64,000 nucleotides of DNA from Humulus lupulus (lineage: Eukaryota > Streptophyta > Magnoliopsida > Rosales > Cannabaceae). Where the stretch lies: contig NC_084799.1 in NCBI RefSeq assembly GCF_963169125.1, positions 106,407,143 to 106,471,142 on the forward strand, given 5' to 3'. The translations under genes were made by a program, and so were the position numbers. This document shows, piece by piece, positions 32,166-44,605 of this stretch. Positions within the stretch are counted from its first letter, which is position 1, and every line of letters starts with the position of its first letter. The notes under the pieces were generated by a model. That model was not told the origin of the DNA, made no database searches, and was given only the letters and a program-made list of their open reading frames with translations.

Positions 32166-34560
32166 ATGGTGACCGCTCAAAGGAATGCACCAAATGATAC
32201 CACCCCTCATGTCATAGCTGAAGGAGGAGAAACCAGTCACATGCCGCCGTAAGACCACCCTGACACGGTGGACTACGACGAAAATGCCAAGTACGATGGC
32301 ATGGATGACAGGGGCGACAATGAATACTATGAGGAGGAATATCCTCATCCCATGGATGCGGAGGAGACACCAGAAGTGGTGGCACTCCGTGACCAGGTGG
32401 CCACTCAATAGCAGAAGATTGACACCCGAGAAGGTAACATCGCCACCCTGCAAGAGATGGTTAACGCCATGAGGGCTACTCTGGCAACCCAAGGGCTGCG
32501 AGTGGACCCCTATGGTGAAGTACCATCAGGGAAGCCAGCTGGTGTGCCCCTTGTGCCCCCAGTTGGAATGCCACATGTCGCTCCAGTAGGTGTGCCTCCT
32601 AAGCACCCGGCTAAGTTGGTGCGAGATCTGCTAGCTAGTGCGCCTCCCGTGCTCCCAGCTGGAGATGGAACCCTACCCGTGCCACAAGACCATGGCAAAG
32701 GTAAGGTTGACGATAACCCTACTCCCAAATCAAAGAAGGCTCGTCGGAACCCCAAAGAAAACTAGGCCACAAGGCCAACTAGCATAGGTGAATGCCTAAG
32801 AGCCCGAGGACACCGCCAGGCTACCAACGCCTGTGGAGCCCGGGGCATTCTGCCCAGGCATGCCAATACGAATCGTGCAAGGCACAGAGGTGGTGTCCCC
32901 CAGGCACCTCGCCATCACCACAGGAACAATGGCCGAGTGGGCAGCATGCAAAATTTCCCTAATGGCAAAGAGCGCGGCATCAACACCTCGGTTAACAATG
33001 AGAATGTTGAGTCCGATGGGGAAACAGAGGTGGCTCGTCCTGAGGACAATGGCGTGTTCTGAGGTCAGTCCGACTTGCGGGACGACCTTACTGCTCGTTG
33101 GTGCAATAAGACCCACGGGCGTGAACCTGCAAAGAAAGTTCCATCAAATCTCCAGGACAATCTCAATGCCCGAAGGAGAGACAACCCAGCACAAAGTGCC
33201 AACCAAGACCATGACCCACTCCGTGCAAAATTAAAGAGCTTGAAAAGGATCATGCTCAGAATGGCCTGACGACAGGGCCATGACTCCGACTTTTATGACG
33301 AAGATGAAGAGCCATGAGTCCCTCACATAGTGGAAGCCCCGTTGCCACAAGGTTTCAAGATGCTTACCATCATGTCCTATGATGGCGACTCGGACCCCAA
33401 TGACCATCTCTCAAAGTTCAACAGGCTGATGTCGATGCATCGCGTCTCCGAGGACGCCAAGTGTCATGTGTTCTTGATAACTTTAACGGGACCAGCAAAC
33501 GAATGGTTCAAGAAACATAGTCTGGGATCCATTCAATCATGGCACCAGTTGTCGTCCTCCTTCCGGAGACAGTTTATAACACCTTGGAAGGTGAGCTTCG
33601 AGGTCAATGCTTTGGATAATATAAAGCAAGGACCATTTGAGACCCTCAAGGCGTATATCAAACACTTCAAGGAGGAAGATGGAAGGACCAAGAGGGTTTA
33701 TGATGGCCAACAACGGATGGCTTTGTAGGCCAGCATTTGTGCGGGGTCCCTGTTGTGGGATGACCTCCAGCGGAGAGGGTGCCGACGGCTCGGAGACTTC
33801 ATCCGTCGAGCACAAGACTATATCAGCTGGGAAGATGCCCAGATTGGAGCATCTGGGGGGCCAGTCACCTTTCTCACTCCGACAGTGCCTGGCCCCATCA
33901 CTTTGAGGATCCAGTATCTGCCTTACGCTCCTATCCAACCAAGTTTGGGGGGAGTCCAGTCCAGTCTGAATGTCCCACCAACTGTCATTAGTGTCATGTC
34001 GACCGCTGGTTTCAGTGTGGCTCCGACGGGATACGAAGTGGCGCCCACTGGGTACAATGCTTTTTAGTCTACATTCAGTGCTGAAGTTACCACTCCATCC
34101 CAATCTGCCGCGCCCAGTCGGACCCCCATCAGTAGCAGACGTGGGGGGAAGGGCAAGGGTAGAAAGCCCAAGGGAAATGGGATCGTGCAGGTTGAACAAG
34201 GGACTACCCTTGGCGGGAATTATGTCTCGTAGTACTCCGAGTCCACTGACTTGGTGGACTCCCGTGAAAATATCATTGTGGCCACGGAATAGCATGTTCA
34301 TTACCAAAAGCCACAATTCATCCGGAGGGACAGGGAAAGGAGAGATCCCGATAATTTTTGTCATTTTCACAATGATATAGGGGCACCACATCAATGAGTG
34401 CCTCTAGCTCAAAGATGAGATTGAAAAGCTCATCAAGTTGGGGCACCTCCACCAATACGCTTGGAACGGGCCTTGCCATGCTCCAAACTCGGCAGCGAAA
34501 GTACTTGCGCAACTCGCTACTCCCCTATCTCCGAGCCCGATGCCCATAGCTTTGCAAAAA
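32166..34560 (+). pseudogene. RT-B gag
   Basis: ATG at 32166 starts an acidic N-terminal part (DNEYYEEEYPHPMDAEET) with stops at about 32250 and 32409, then a Pro/Val-rich part. The capsid-like core is at 33330-33860: MSYDGDSDPNDHLSKFNRLM, TLTGPANEWFKK and SWHQLSSSFRRQF, typical of the retrotransposon gag family (PF03732). A zinc-finger-like FCHFHNDIGHHINEC lies near 34356-34400. The frame is 0 for most of the core, with shifts between 32765 and 33330. Gag would package element RNA; this copy is dead. Long antisense frames here (33537-34394) are shadows. Confidence 0.85.
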
Positions 34561-34585
34561 CTGATAGCAACACAGGCCCCCTCCA

Positions 34586-35218
34586 GTGAATGACAGAGTA
34601 GGGAATATCTCGAGAGGACCCCAGTTGGGGGGCACTTCTAAGGGCTTGCAGAATAGGTACGTGTGGGACTTAAACCATGATGATGAGGTGTTGGCCTTAG
34701 ATCATTCGCCAGTCCAGATGTCGCGAATAACTGACCAAGTCATCACATTCTCCAATGATGATGCTCGGAGAGTTCACTTTCCGCACCAGGATCCTTTAGT
34801 GATCGAAAGCCAGGTATCCAAGAAGATGGTGGCTAGGATCCTAGTAGACAATATGAGTTTAGTGAACCTTCTATTCAAGTCTGCTTTCGAGAAGATGAGG
34901 CTGACCGCGAGTGACCTATCCCCATGCACCTCGACTCTTTATGGATACTCGGGAGAGGGTCTCATACCAATGGGCCAAATCAAGCTACCCGTGATACTAG
35001 CGGAAGAGCCTCGCCAGGCCTTCAAATATTGCACTTTCATGGTGGTTGATTGTCCCTCTGCATATAACACAATTTTTTTGCGTCCGACCTTGGTGGAGTT
35101 TAGTGCTATCACCTCCATTCGACATTTGTGCATGAAATTTCCCACGGGCTTAGGAATTGGCACGGTCCGAGGCAACCAAAAAGAGGCAAGGCAATGCTAC
35201 AATGTTTCCCTCAGATAG
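34586..35218 (+). pseudogene. RT-B protease domain, active site altered
   Basis: The open frame of 210 codons holds a retropepsin-like segment: ARILVDNMSLVNLLF at about 34834-34878, where a D-T/S-G triad is normally expected. The aspartate is there, but the next residues read N-M-S. Further on GYSGEGLIPMGQIKLPV and a late hydrophobic strand (YNTIFLRPTLVEF) fit the Tat protease/linker. The likely task is cleavage of gag-pol in the particle. The change at the active site argues that this copy was inactive even before the stops. Confidence 0.8.
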
Positions 35219-35476
35219 CCAATTATAATAGCCGAGGAGGTGGTCTGAAGACAGTCTCTTCCCAAGAATGCGGAAGTGCTAATGGTGCTTGTTGAAGGGG
35301 AAGATGAGCTAGACCAGTGAGTTCAAGAAGAGTGAGCGGTCGAGCAGATGGAGGAAATTGAGGAGTTGGCTCTTGACGTGGCCATTCCTGATAGGAGAAC
35401 CAAGATTGGGAAAATTTTGAAAAATATAGCCTTCCATTGGGAAGACTAGGATGTCTTCGCCTACTCTCACTTCGAC

Positions 35477-36430
35477 ATGATAAACATTAACCCAAATATC
35501 ATTTTCCATGCCTTGAATGTTGATCCAAACATCGCTCCAATCCAACAGAAGCGGAGAACATTTGACCAAACTAGATCGGAAGCCCTGAAGGCGGAGGTGG
35601 ACAAACTACTTGCGAACAGTTTCATCCGGAGCGCACAGTATCCCAAGTGGGTCTCCAATCCAGTCCTCGTGCCTAAGCCAAATGGAACCTGGAGGAACTA
35701 CATAAACTTCTTTGATCTGAATAAGGCCTATCCTAAGGACTGCTTCCCATTGTCGAAGATCGATCAGATGGTCGATGACACCTCCGGGTATGAGTTTTTG
35801 TCCTTCATGGATGTGTACACAGGGTATAACCAGATTTTCATGCATGTTGCAGACCAAGAGCACACCAACTTTTGAATGGACAAGGGAGTTTACTGCTATA
35901 AGGTGATACCCTTCAGACTAAAGAATGTTGAGGCCACCTACCAAAGACTCGTGAACCGAATGTTCAAGGAGCACCTGGGACAGAATATGGAGGTGTACGT
36001 GGATGACATGCAAGTCTCGAATGGCCCCCAACCACGTGAGGGACCTCATGGAGGTTTTCTCGTTGCTTCGCAAGTTTGGAATGAAGCTAAATCCCCAAAA
36101 GTGCACTCTTGGTGTTGCCTCGGGAAAATTCCTGGGCTTCATCGTTAGTACTCGGGGAATAGATGCAAACCCCAAAAAGATTAAAGCCCTAATCGACATG
36201 CCATCTCCCCAAAGGCATAAGGATGTCCAGAGCCTCACTAGGAGGATCACTACTCTGAGTTGTTTTGTTTCCAAGGTGACGGACAAGTGCATCCCGTTCT
36301 TTAACATCCTTTGAGGAGGACAGAGGTTTGAATGGACGAAGGAATGTAAGCAAGCATTCCAGTAACTGAAGGCTCATATGGCAAACCCTCCTATCCTATC
36401 AAAGCACGTGGAGGAACCCCTATTACTCTA
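35477..36430 (+). pseudogene. RT-B reverse transcriptase, frameshifted
   Basis: Starts in frame 2 with HALNVDPNIAPIQQKRR, then WVSNPVLVPKPNGTWR, FMDVYTGYNQIFMH (first catalytic aspartate region), a TGA at 35873, YCYKVIPFRLKN and EVYVDDM (about 35985-36009). Directly after YVDDM the frame changes; the rest (KFGMKLNPQKCTLGVASGKF) is read in frame 0 up to about 36314 and then shifts back. It covers fingers, palm and connection, with all catalytic Asp present. Confidence 0.88.
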
Positions 36431-37317
36431 CATGATGTCTCTGAGAATGCCATCAACATTGCCTTAGTCTGGGAGGAGGGCCATGTCCAGCACCCCATGT
36501 ACTATGTGAGCAAAAGGCTCCCCAGAGAGGAGACCAGGTACCTGATCATGGAGAAATTGACCTTTTGCCTGATGGTAGCTTCTTGGAAGCTAAGGCCCTA
36601 CTTCCAAGCGCATCCCATCAAAGTCCTCATGAACCACCCCTTGCGGCAAGTCCTCCAAAAACCGGAGTCATCCGGGAGACTCATAAAGTGGGTTGTCGAA
36701 CTTAGTCAATTTGACATCGCTTATCTCCCAAGGATTGCCATAAAGGGGCAGGCAATGGCAGATTTCATAGCCGAGTGCACAGGAAATCATGAGGGACGTA
36801 AGGGAACCTCGATAGATGGGCCCACGTGGAAGCTGTATGTAGATAGGTCGTTGAATGAAAATAGGGTAAGGGTAGGTCTCATTTTAGTATCCCCCAAAGG
36901 GCACAGGGTCCAAAGCGCCCTAAGATTTGGGTTCGACACCTCCAACAATGAATCAGAGTATGAGGCACTAATTACTGGGCTTCAAGTTGCACTTGAGCTT
37001 AAAGTTGAAGGCCTCGAGATTTTCAATGACTCGCAGTGGGTAGTTAACCAGGTACTTGGGGAGTACTAGGCCCGAGGAATGAAGCTGCTTACCTAGCAAA
37101 GACCCAAGAGATGCTACTTGGCTTCAAAAAATTCAAAATTCGACAACTGCTACGGGAACATAACTCAAACGTTGATGCCCTGGTCAAGCTTGCAACCACC
37201 CAGGATGCTAAACTGGTCAATGTAGTCCCCATCGACTACTTGTCTTCTCCGAGCATCTCAACGCCCGAGAAAGTGGAGGCATCTAGCCCCACGATGAGTG
37301 AATGGAACTCATAATTA
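36431..37317 (+). pseudogene. RT-B RNase H and second (Tat-type) RNase H
   Basis: Frame 2 opens with MYYVSKRLPREETRY (first RNase H end and linker), then PTWKLYVDRSLNENRVRVG, NNESEYEALITGLQVA and EIFNDSQWVVNQVLGEY of the second RNase H. Its first acidic residue (YVD) and the E and D that follow are kept, though neighbouring residues differ from RT-A (DRSLN against DGSFN). A TAG at 37067 stands where RT-A has CAA. After that the frame changes to 1 with LREHNSNVDALVKLAT (last acidic residue). Confidence 0.87.
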
Positions 37318-37385
37318 AATATCTCATCTCAGGGGAGTTTTCGCATAATAAGAAAGTAGCTCGGAAGCTACTCTACTAGGCACCT

Positions 37386-38500
37386 CGGTACATTATCATG
37401 GATGGAAAGTTGTACAGGCGAGGATATTCATTGTCCCTACTATGGTGCGTGTCCAAGTAGGAAGCCAACATGATACTCCGAAAGGTGCATGAAGGTTTTT
37501 GCGGGGACCATGCAGGGGGCAGAGCCTCGCCAAGAAGATCTTGAGACCAGGATACTTCTGGCCCACCATGAACGAAGATGCGATGGACTATGTCAAGAAA
37601 TTTGGCAAGTACCAACACTTTGCCAACATACCTCAAGCTCCTCTGAATAAGCTCAATCAGATGACAAGTCCTTGGCCCTTTGCGGTCTGGGGGATCGATC
37701 TTATCGAGTCACTGCCCACAGGAAAAGGAGGTGTGAAGTATGCAATAGTGGTAGTAGACTACTTCACAAAGTGGGTCGAGGCCAAGCCACTCTCTACTAT
37801 CACATCCAAGAAGACGTTGGATTTTTTCATCAAGAATATCGCTTTCCATTACGGGCTTCCTCGAAAGATAGTCTCCGACAATGGTCTGCACTTCGACAGC
37901 GAGGTGTTCATAGATTCATGTCAGCGATGCGGAGTCATGAAAAGCTTTTCTTCCATCACCCACACACAGGAAAATGGGTAGATGGAGGTAGTCAACAAGA
38001 CGCTTAAGGCCACCTTAAGGAAAAATCTTGAGCAGGTGAAAGGTGTCTGGCCTGAGGAGTTACCTAGGGTATTGTGGAGCTACCGCACCACTGCCAGGAC
38101 CTCCATCGGCCACTTGCCATTCTCAATGGCCTATGGCTATGAGTCCATGCTCCCAATTGAGGCAGCAATCTCCATGCACTGATGGGACACATATGACCTG
38201 ACCACAAACCACGCTTTACACTGAGAATCCCTGGACCTAGTGGAGGAGCTTCGTGAAGCTTCTCACCTTCGAGTAGCATCCTACCAGCAAAAGATGGCCA
38301 GGTATTTCAACTCTAAAGGGAATGATAGAAAGTTTGGGGTCAGAGATTTGGTGCTGCAAAGAGTCTTCTTAGCCACCCGAGACCCCAGTGTAGGAGTGCT
38401 GGGACCAAACTGGGAAGGCTCATACCAAGCCGAGAGCGTTGTATATCTGGGGACATACAAATTGGCCCTACTAAATGGGGAGTTGATACCCCTTGCCTAG
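37386..38500 (+). pseudogene. RT-B integrase
   Basis: The N-terminal zinc finger is damaged: the second Cys pair, CDKCQ in RT-A, reads FGKYQ here (about 37603). The catalytic core is well seen: WGIDLIESLP (about 37688), IVSDNGLHFDSE (about 37868) and MEVVNKTLKA (about 37982), just after a TAG. The C-terminal part has NWEGSYQAE (a GPY module changed to GSY) near 38409, ending TAG at 38498. No chromodomain. Frame 2 throughout. Confidence 0.88.
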
Positions 38501-38771
38501 AATTCCGAGCATCTTCGCCGGTGTTACCAGTAATATGAGTAGTGAACTTTATTAATTTTTGTAATCTCCCTTGTATCCTTCGGGCTTATTAAATGGAAAT
38601 CGTGTCTATAAAACACAGTAAAGAAGAAATTTGTTGGTATGCTTATATTTTTTTTTCCTTTATTCTGTTAATGTTATGTATAAGAGCACCCACTCACTGA
38701 CCTTGACAAGTGAACGCAGACTAGTCTCTGATCACTTGGGGGGCATGGATTTGGGGCAACATGACGCCTGG

Positions 38772-40179
38772 TGATCGGTAAAATATGATACTCAAGTGCA
38801 CGTAATCGATTCAAGTAATATAGATAGTAAATAAAGTATTGATCCCATAAGGACTATTAAGTAATTACCAATAATCATTCTTTAATTTCTATTTGGCAAC
38901 AAAATTTAGATGAATCAATCTAATTACAAAATTTTAAATAACTGTGAACAAAAATAACTAATCAAGAGATGAAAATCAATAATAAAAAGACTTAGGGTAT
39001 TAACTTCATCAACTTTTCATTTACTAATTTTATTAATCAGTTCTAAATTTCTTTCTTCCTATTCTAATAGCAGGTTAACATAAATTGATTCCTATTCTTT
39101 TTCAAGATATAAGATCTCATTCTATATGTAGGTTTTCTACATCTCTGTGATAAACTTAAACATATAGCAGGCATTAAGCGTAGAAACCTAATTACTACAC
39201 AAGCCATACAGGTACTTTTGTCAAATATGTAATCTACGTCTATATAACGATAGCATATTCAATTCTCATCTTTCGAATTTTGAATCAAAATTATAAATCA
39301 AGAAAATATTGATCAGGTATTTACTAGCATTAAGCAAACATTATATAGATTATAATCAAGAAGAAGAATCAATAGAACATCATACTAAGATTAAATAGAA
39401 ATCCAAGTGACTACATTAAACCCTAGATAAAAGTGTTTAGTTATATCAGACATGACTAAATGAACAAAATAATAATTCAGAAACATAAAACTCAAAGACT
39501 TGAAGAAGAAATTAAAAAAATATGAATGTGCAGAAAAACTAATCTCATAACCAAAATTAATCTCTAAACTCATAATTAAAATCTTACGTAACCCTAATTA
39601 TAACATAAAGTTTGAATTTATACTAAAAAAAATCATGAATCCCCTTTCTTTTCATATGTGGGCCGCGACTTGGCCTTTCCTAGGTCGCAGCCTGTGTCAT
39701 TTTGAAAACAATTCGAATTCTGGGTAAGTCTTCAAGCATCGCGACTCTCTCAACCCCGGTCGCGGCCTGTGTATTGATACTTTCCTGGGCTCGCCTCTGA
39801 CTTCCACTAGAGTCGCGACTTATAAGGGCAAGTCGCGACTCTAATTCCCTTCAGCAACCTTGAGCTTCTGACTTCCACTAGAGTCGCGGCCCTTAAGCCC
39901 ATGCTGCGACTCTAATTCCATTATTTTCCAATTTAAGCCTTTCAACCTCCTTCCTTCATCAAAAACTTATTTTAACTCATCCTTAGCACCATTTTGATTC
40001 AAGCAACCATGGAAAGCTCCTTTTTTCACCATTTCATCTTCTTTTTACATTTTTCTCATGATTCAACGCACCAACCTAAAACAAAGATAAAAGCAAGCAT
40101 AATCTTGCACAAAACAAACATAAATGCTCAAGATTACCACAAAAACACATCCTAAAACAACACTAAAATGAAGTTATCA
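38772..40179 (-). mobile_element. Solo LTR of family X, minus orientation
   Basis: Plus strand starts TGATCGGTAAAA and ends aagttatca, 1408 bases. Flanks are cctgg (38767-38771) and catgg (40180-40184), a 5-bp target duplication with one difference. It resembles 30194-31567 in reverse, with single-copy structure and four tcgcgac/tcgcggc motif pairs at 39660-39915. Confidence 0.85.
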
Positions 40180-40375
40180 CATGGCAGGGAACGACCTAGG
40201 AAACTATAAGCTTGTCAAAAGCGGAGTAATCCTAGTGTAACTACCCCAAGAGTAGAAAAACCTAGGAAACTAGTCGAGTCCAACCTAAGAGGCTAATCTT
40301 TTACAAACGGAGTAGGGCTTAGCATCTAAAGACTAAACAAAGAATCTTAGTAATGCCAAAACGAACCTACATCAC

Positions 40376-40945
40376 CTCCAGTGGACATTGTTCCCAAGGA
40401 GCTCTAATCAAGTCCCTTACCTCGAGATGCGAACGAAAGACCGAGTACTCTATACTTGGTCCCAGGGCAGACTTGGGATGTCTCTCGTGGACATTACACC
40501 CAAGGAGTTCTGCCCAAGTCCTCCATATGCCTCGAGCATGTAGCATCGAGAAGTCCATGACATAGGGAGCTTGGCTAGTCGGCAAATGAAGAACCTCTAG
40601 TGTCATGGGATCCCATAGCTAAATGGCATGGTAGAAGACGTCGCTTAAAAGATCTAAGTAACGTGATAGTTGATGTGGCGTATTCTCCCAAGGACGGCAC
40701 ACGCACGAGGAGTAATGAACAGATTCCAATCCTCGAGATGTGAACGATAGCTTGAGTCATCAACACTTAGGCACGAGCATAAGTTGCCCAAGACTTAAGC
40801 AGAGTACTCTGCGGGGTATTGACCTTAAGAGTAAATAAATCGCAAGTAGCACAAGTATGGACTGATGTAACCTCCCGAGGACATCGCGCCCAAGGAGCAG
40901 TGACTCATTCCTATGATCTCAAGATGCGAACGGAGTCCCGAGTCG
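40376..40945. repeat. Degenerate ~75-base repeats in the RT-B spacer
   Basis: Four related units near 40376, 40481, 40685 and 40873 share 'ggacat..cgcccaaggag' followed by 'cctcgagatgcgaacg', at 105, 204 and 188-base spacing. Diverged, no coding value. Confidence 0.6.
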
Positions 40946-41585
40946 TTGGAGCTTGGGGCCAGACCTCGAGCACTTAAACTTGAGTGTCACGATATACCTA
41001 GTCTAAGGGTGGGGAACTCAACCTCCTAGGGCGAGGATAATGAGTTCACAACTTCCACACAATCAAGTCTCGAGTTGTGTACTCGGTTGGGGGGGGAATC
41101 AAGAATCCCAAGCTGGCCCACTGGTGACCACGTTCCTGGGGGAAGATAGCTTGGTGGGGATGACCCCCTAAATCCCCGAGTAATTAGGACTTGGGGACAT
41201 GGGAAGATATTAAAGTTATTTTCAAGGACATTGAGCCTGGAAGGCAACACTAAACGTCTTAAGTGTCGAGCACTAAGGGAAAACCCTACAATATAAGACC
41301 TCCTAAAGCCCGAGTCGAGTGCTCTCACTTGATGCTGCACAAGTGTAGGACATTCGAGTGCTCTCACTTGACATTCCATCAAAGTTACTCTTATGACCTC
41401 GAGCCTAAAGATGAAACACTAGATGCGCAAGTGTCTAAACATTGGCAGGAAGATCCTTAAGCTCTAAGTACCACAGGCTGGCCCCGTCTTGATTCGTTGG
41501 AACTCTGGGACGTAGGGCCGCAGTGAGTAATCACTTGAACTAGAGTTAAAGTTACTCTTGAGGACCGCAAGCCTATAGAGCAACA

Positions 41586-44500
41586 CTAAGCGCATAAAAA
41601 TTGTCTAGGTACTAAGAGAAGTCGATAAAAACTCGAATCTTCGAATTCGATAATAATAATGCAATCATGGCAGTAAGGTAGTGCAGGGATGCGACCCACC
41701 GCCAACGCTTCCCTCTCTTGGGCTACCTTGGCCTTTTCCGCCTCGAGACGCACCTCGAGCATTGTCTTCCTGTTAGGCTCCTCGATGAATGAGAGATCCA
41801 TATCTCTGTTACTCTGCCACACAACAAAGAGTGTATTGTTGGCTATCACATCAAGGAATTTCTCCAATTCTTCGGCTCGGCGACATAGGTCTTCGACCTC
41901 TTTGGTGGCCCATGTAGCGTCTTCCTTGGTTTTCTTCAGCTCCTCAGGATTGTCAAAAGACTCTGCTTGGCTCAACTAGAGCTCTTCACGATCTTTGGTC
42001 AGCTCCTCCTCCATGGCCCGGGTGTGGGCTACAGCATCCTCCAGCAACTCAGAGGAAGTTTCCTCTAAAGTGGATAGAATTGACGGCTCAGTGGCCAGTA
42101 GATCCTCCACCTCGCGGAAGCGAGCCCTCGTGTCCTCCACTTTCTTCTGGAGCCACGAGTGTTCCTCCAAAGGGACCACAATTTCCTGGAGCTGAGCCAG
42201 CTTTTCCTAAGCTCAGGCCAGCATCTCTCGAGCCCCCTTTAGCTCAAAGGATCGCATCATCATGATGTCTCCAAGTTATTGGTTGAGGGTCGCAGTCTGT
42301 CAAATTTAGAGTATCAAGTTAGCAAAAAGATAGATAAATATTAAGGTAAAAAAAATTAGGAGACTTACCCTCAAGTAAGAATGGTGGCTGGTGGCTATCA
42401 GTGAAACCTCGTTATTGCTACCGCAGCGAGCGAAGCTACTAGCTGGCATCTCGTATAGGGACCTCGCTAACCCTTGAAGAAGCTTCGCGCCAAGCGAAAC
42501 GGCTCTATCTCCTATTCTCCCCACGAGGAGAGGCTCCAACTCCTCGCAGTAAGGAGGAACAATGGGATCCTTCAGCCAACCCTTGCGCAGAAACTCATCA
42601 AGGAGTTTAAAGTCCTCATTGCCCTCATCGATGCAGGTGTTGTAGTACTCAAAGATCCATTGGTGTGTCTCCAAGTGTTCCCCATCATAGTGTTCCGAGA
42701 AGACTATCAACCGAGGTACCTTACCTGGAGGGGAGTCAGGCACATTAGAAGGGATTTCCTTACCCTTCCCAGAGAATCCCCCATCTTGAGGGGAGGAAAC
42801 CTCAAGGTAAATGACCACGTCGGGAGTCACTGTCCTCGGGGTGAGGACTGGTGGAGCAGCTGCAGAGGATGCTTGGCAACCGGGGCTGGAGCTGCAGCGG
42901 CCGGGGGTGTGGGCACTTCAACCTGACTAGTTCAGACAGGCCCAGGCTTTTTGCACAAAGGAAACAAATTGATTAGTCCCTCAAAATGTAAGGAAAACCA
43001 AAAATAAGTAAAACTGTGTGCAAGACTAAGTATAAATCTCCTCGAGAGCCCCACCGAGATCAGGCTCCTCGGAGTGGAGGATAGAATGGGCGAATTCATG
43101 GATGAGTCGACTCATCTCCTGCATCAAATTGGTCTCGTATTTACAAAACCATGTGGCATGCATGATTGTCATATCACCAAGAGGCACGAAACTTTGGGGA
43201 TGCCTCTTCCTCCTCGGATTGCGAAGGAACACGTCGATGAGGTCTTGGTAGTCTTGATACTCTTCCTCAGACCAACGACGCCCCGAGACTTGGCCAGACT
43301 TAAGAAGCGAGGGAGAAAAATGACGAATGATCGAGACTAGTTCCCTCCCCTACATGCTTAGCATAATGAAGGACAATTGGGGATTTACCTTGAGGCATGG
43401 AAGACGACTCAATCTTCGCTTCGAGCTCCGCCACCAGCTCTTTGTCTTCCTTTGCCTTCGCGGCTACCTTGATGGTGAGGATGATTTTTGCATGCTCCTC
43501 ATGAAGGCACTATGTGTATTGGAATTGCACCTTGGCTGCCACGTAGTCCATGTGGTGCCTCGCCTCCTGGCAAGATTGCTTCGAGTCCCAGAATTTGGTA
43601 AGGACAATTGGGCTTATGCTCTGCCCCCTGCAGTAGCCCATATTGCTGGAGATGGGCATCGGTGATGAGGAAGGGGAGTTCAAACTCCTCATCATGAAGG
43701 GTGTTCGTCGCCCTAAGTATTTCGTCAAAGGAGTCAATGAAAGGTGTGTGACTATAGGGACCTAAAAAGAGATTTTTTTAAGATTAAGGATCAGTTACGA
43801 GTCGAATACTATTAGATGAAATTATGTGAGGACGAAGGTGCTTACCAACTCTAGCAAAGTCTAGGAGTAGGGTGGGATTGGTCCTCATCGGGAACCCATT
43901 CGTCCAGAATAATTGATCCTTGTAGTTCAGAGCATGATTCTCGTTGCCGCTTGGAGCTTTGTAGCTTCTCCCTAGAATCGTGTGCTTCATCAGGGTGTAG
44001 TACCCATCCTTTTCCCTCTTCTTCGGGCACTGCAGGAAGCTGTAGACATACAATATTTTAGCGGGGGACGGGGTGGGCTAGTTCTACCTCTTGTACGAAA
44101 CGTAGAGTCCGGCCAGTACTCGATATCCATTCGGGGATAATTGGAAGGGAGCTATGCCGATGAACTTGAGGAAGTCCATATAGTATTGGTGGAATGGTAA
44201 GGTTGCACCATCCTGAAGATGGGAAACACTCCAGGGCTCGAGCCCGTGAATGCTGTCGTGCGCCCTCTTGTCCTCCAGAGACGGTGGCACTAGCATCTCA
44301 CGGGCATCCACCCTGTAGTGGTCGAGAATCTTATCTTAGGTACCTCGATGCCAAAGCTTGTTGGGGATGTCTTCTACCTCTAATCCTACGGCAGTGTAGG
44401 TGTTTTCTGATGACATTGGGCCTACATTGGCTTCTTCCTCCGAGAGGCCAGCTCGAAGGGGTCTTGTTTCCACTAAGGCTTGACTGCTACCAGCCACTTG

Positions 44501-44605
44501 TTTCCCCTTTTTGAGATGTTGCCCAGTTTCTCGGGCCATTAGGAGGATCTCGCCGTCAAAGGTGTAGATCTCTTGTTTATGTAATTGGTGAAGCTCCTCG
44601 GACAT
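41586..44605 (-). pseudogene. RT-B antisense gene: PF04195-like ORF with coiled coil, homologous to that of RT-A
   Basis: On the minus strand ATG at 44605 follows directly after an acceptor (gttgttttag). The coding exon runs to a donor at 43845: LVPPSLEDKRAHDS, TLPFHQYYMDFLKFIGIAPF, QLSPNGYRVLAGLYVSYK, then FLQCPKKREKDGYYTL. These blocks line up with LPLHPFYQ, GVAPFQITPNGYRML and FFHLCHQE of RT-A. The next exon begins after an acceptor at 43762 and contains FELPFLITDAHLQQYGLLQ, matching LITDENLRLSGLLD of RT-A. Later pieces are 43232-43026, 42830-42363 and 42179-41640. The last is Glu/Lys-rich coiled coil with NNTLFVVWQSNRDMDLSFIEE, matching the RT-A C-terminus (NATLRCFYDFWKHNQGADFS). Stops at about 44335 and 44083 and probable frame changes make this copy a pseudogene. 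Function unknown. Confidence 0.76.

Larger units (their letters stand above)
38501..41585 (+). other. RT-B spacer between pol and antisense gene, holding an X solo LTR
   Basis: The stretch 38501-38771 contains the conserved TCACTTGGGGGGCAT (38732-38746). After the nested solo LTR (38772-40179), 40180-41585 is non-coding and rich in ctcgag and ccaagg words with degenerate repeats. Open frames at 40353-40606 and 41026-41460 lack any recognised domain. Confidence 0.6.

Noticed and set aside
33537..34394. 285-codon open frame on the minus strand
   Set aside because: It lies opposite RT-B gag and has no recognisable domain; the sense strand explains the sequence.
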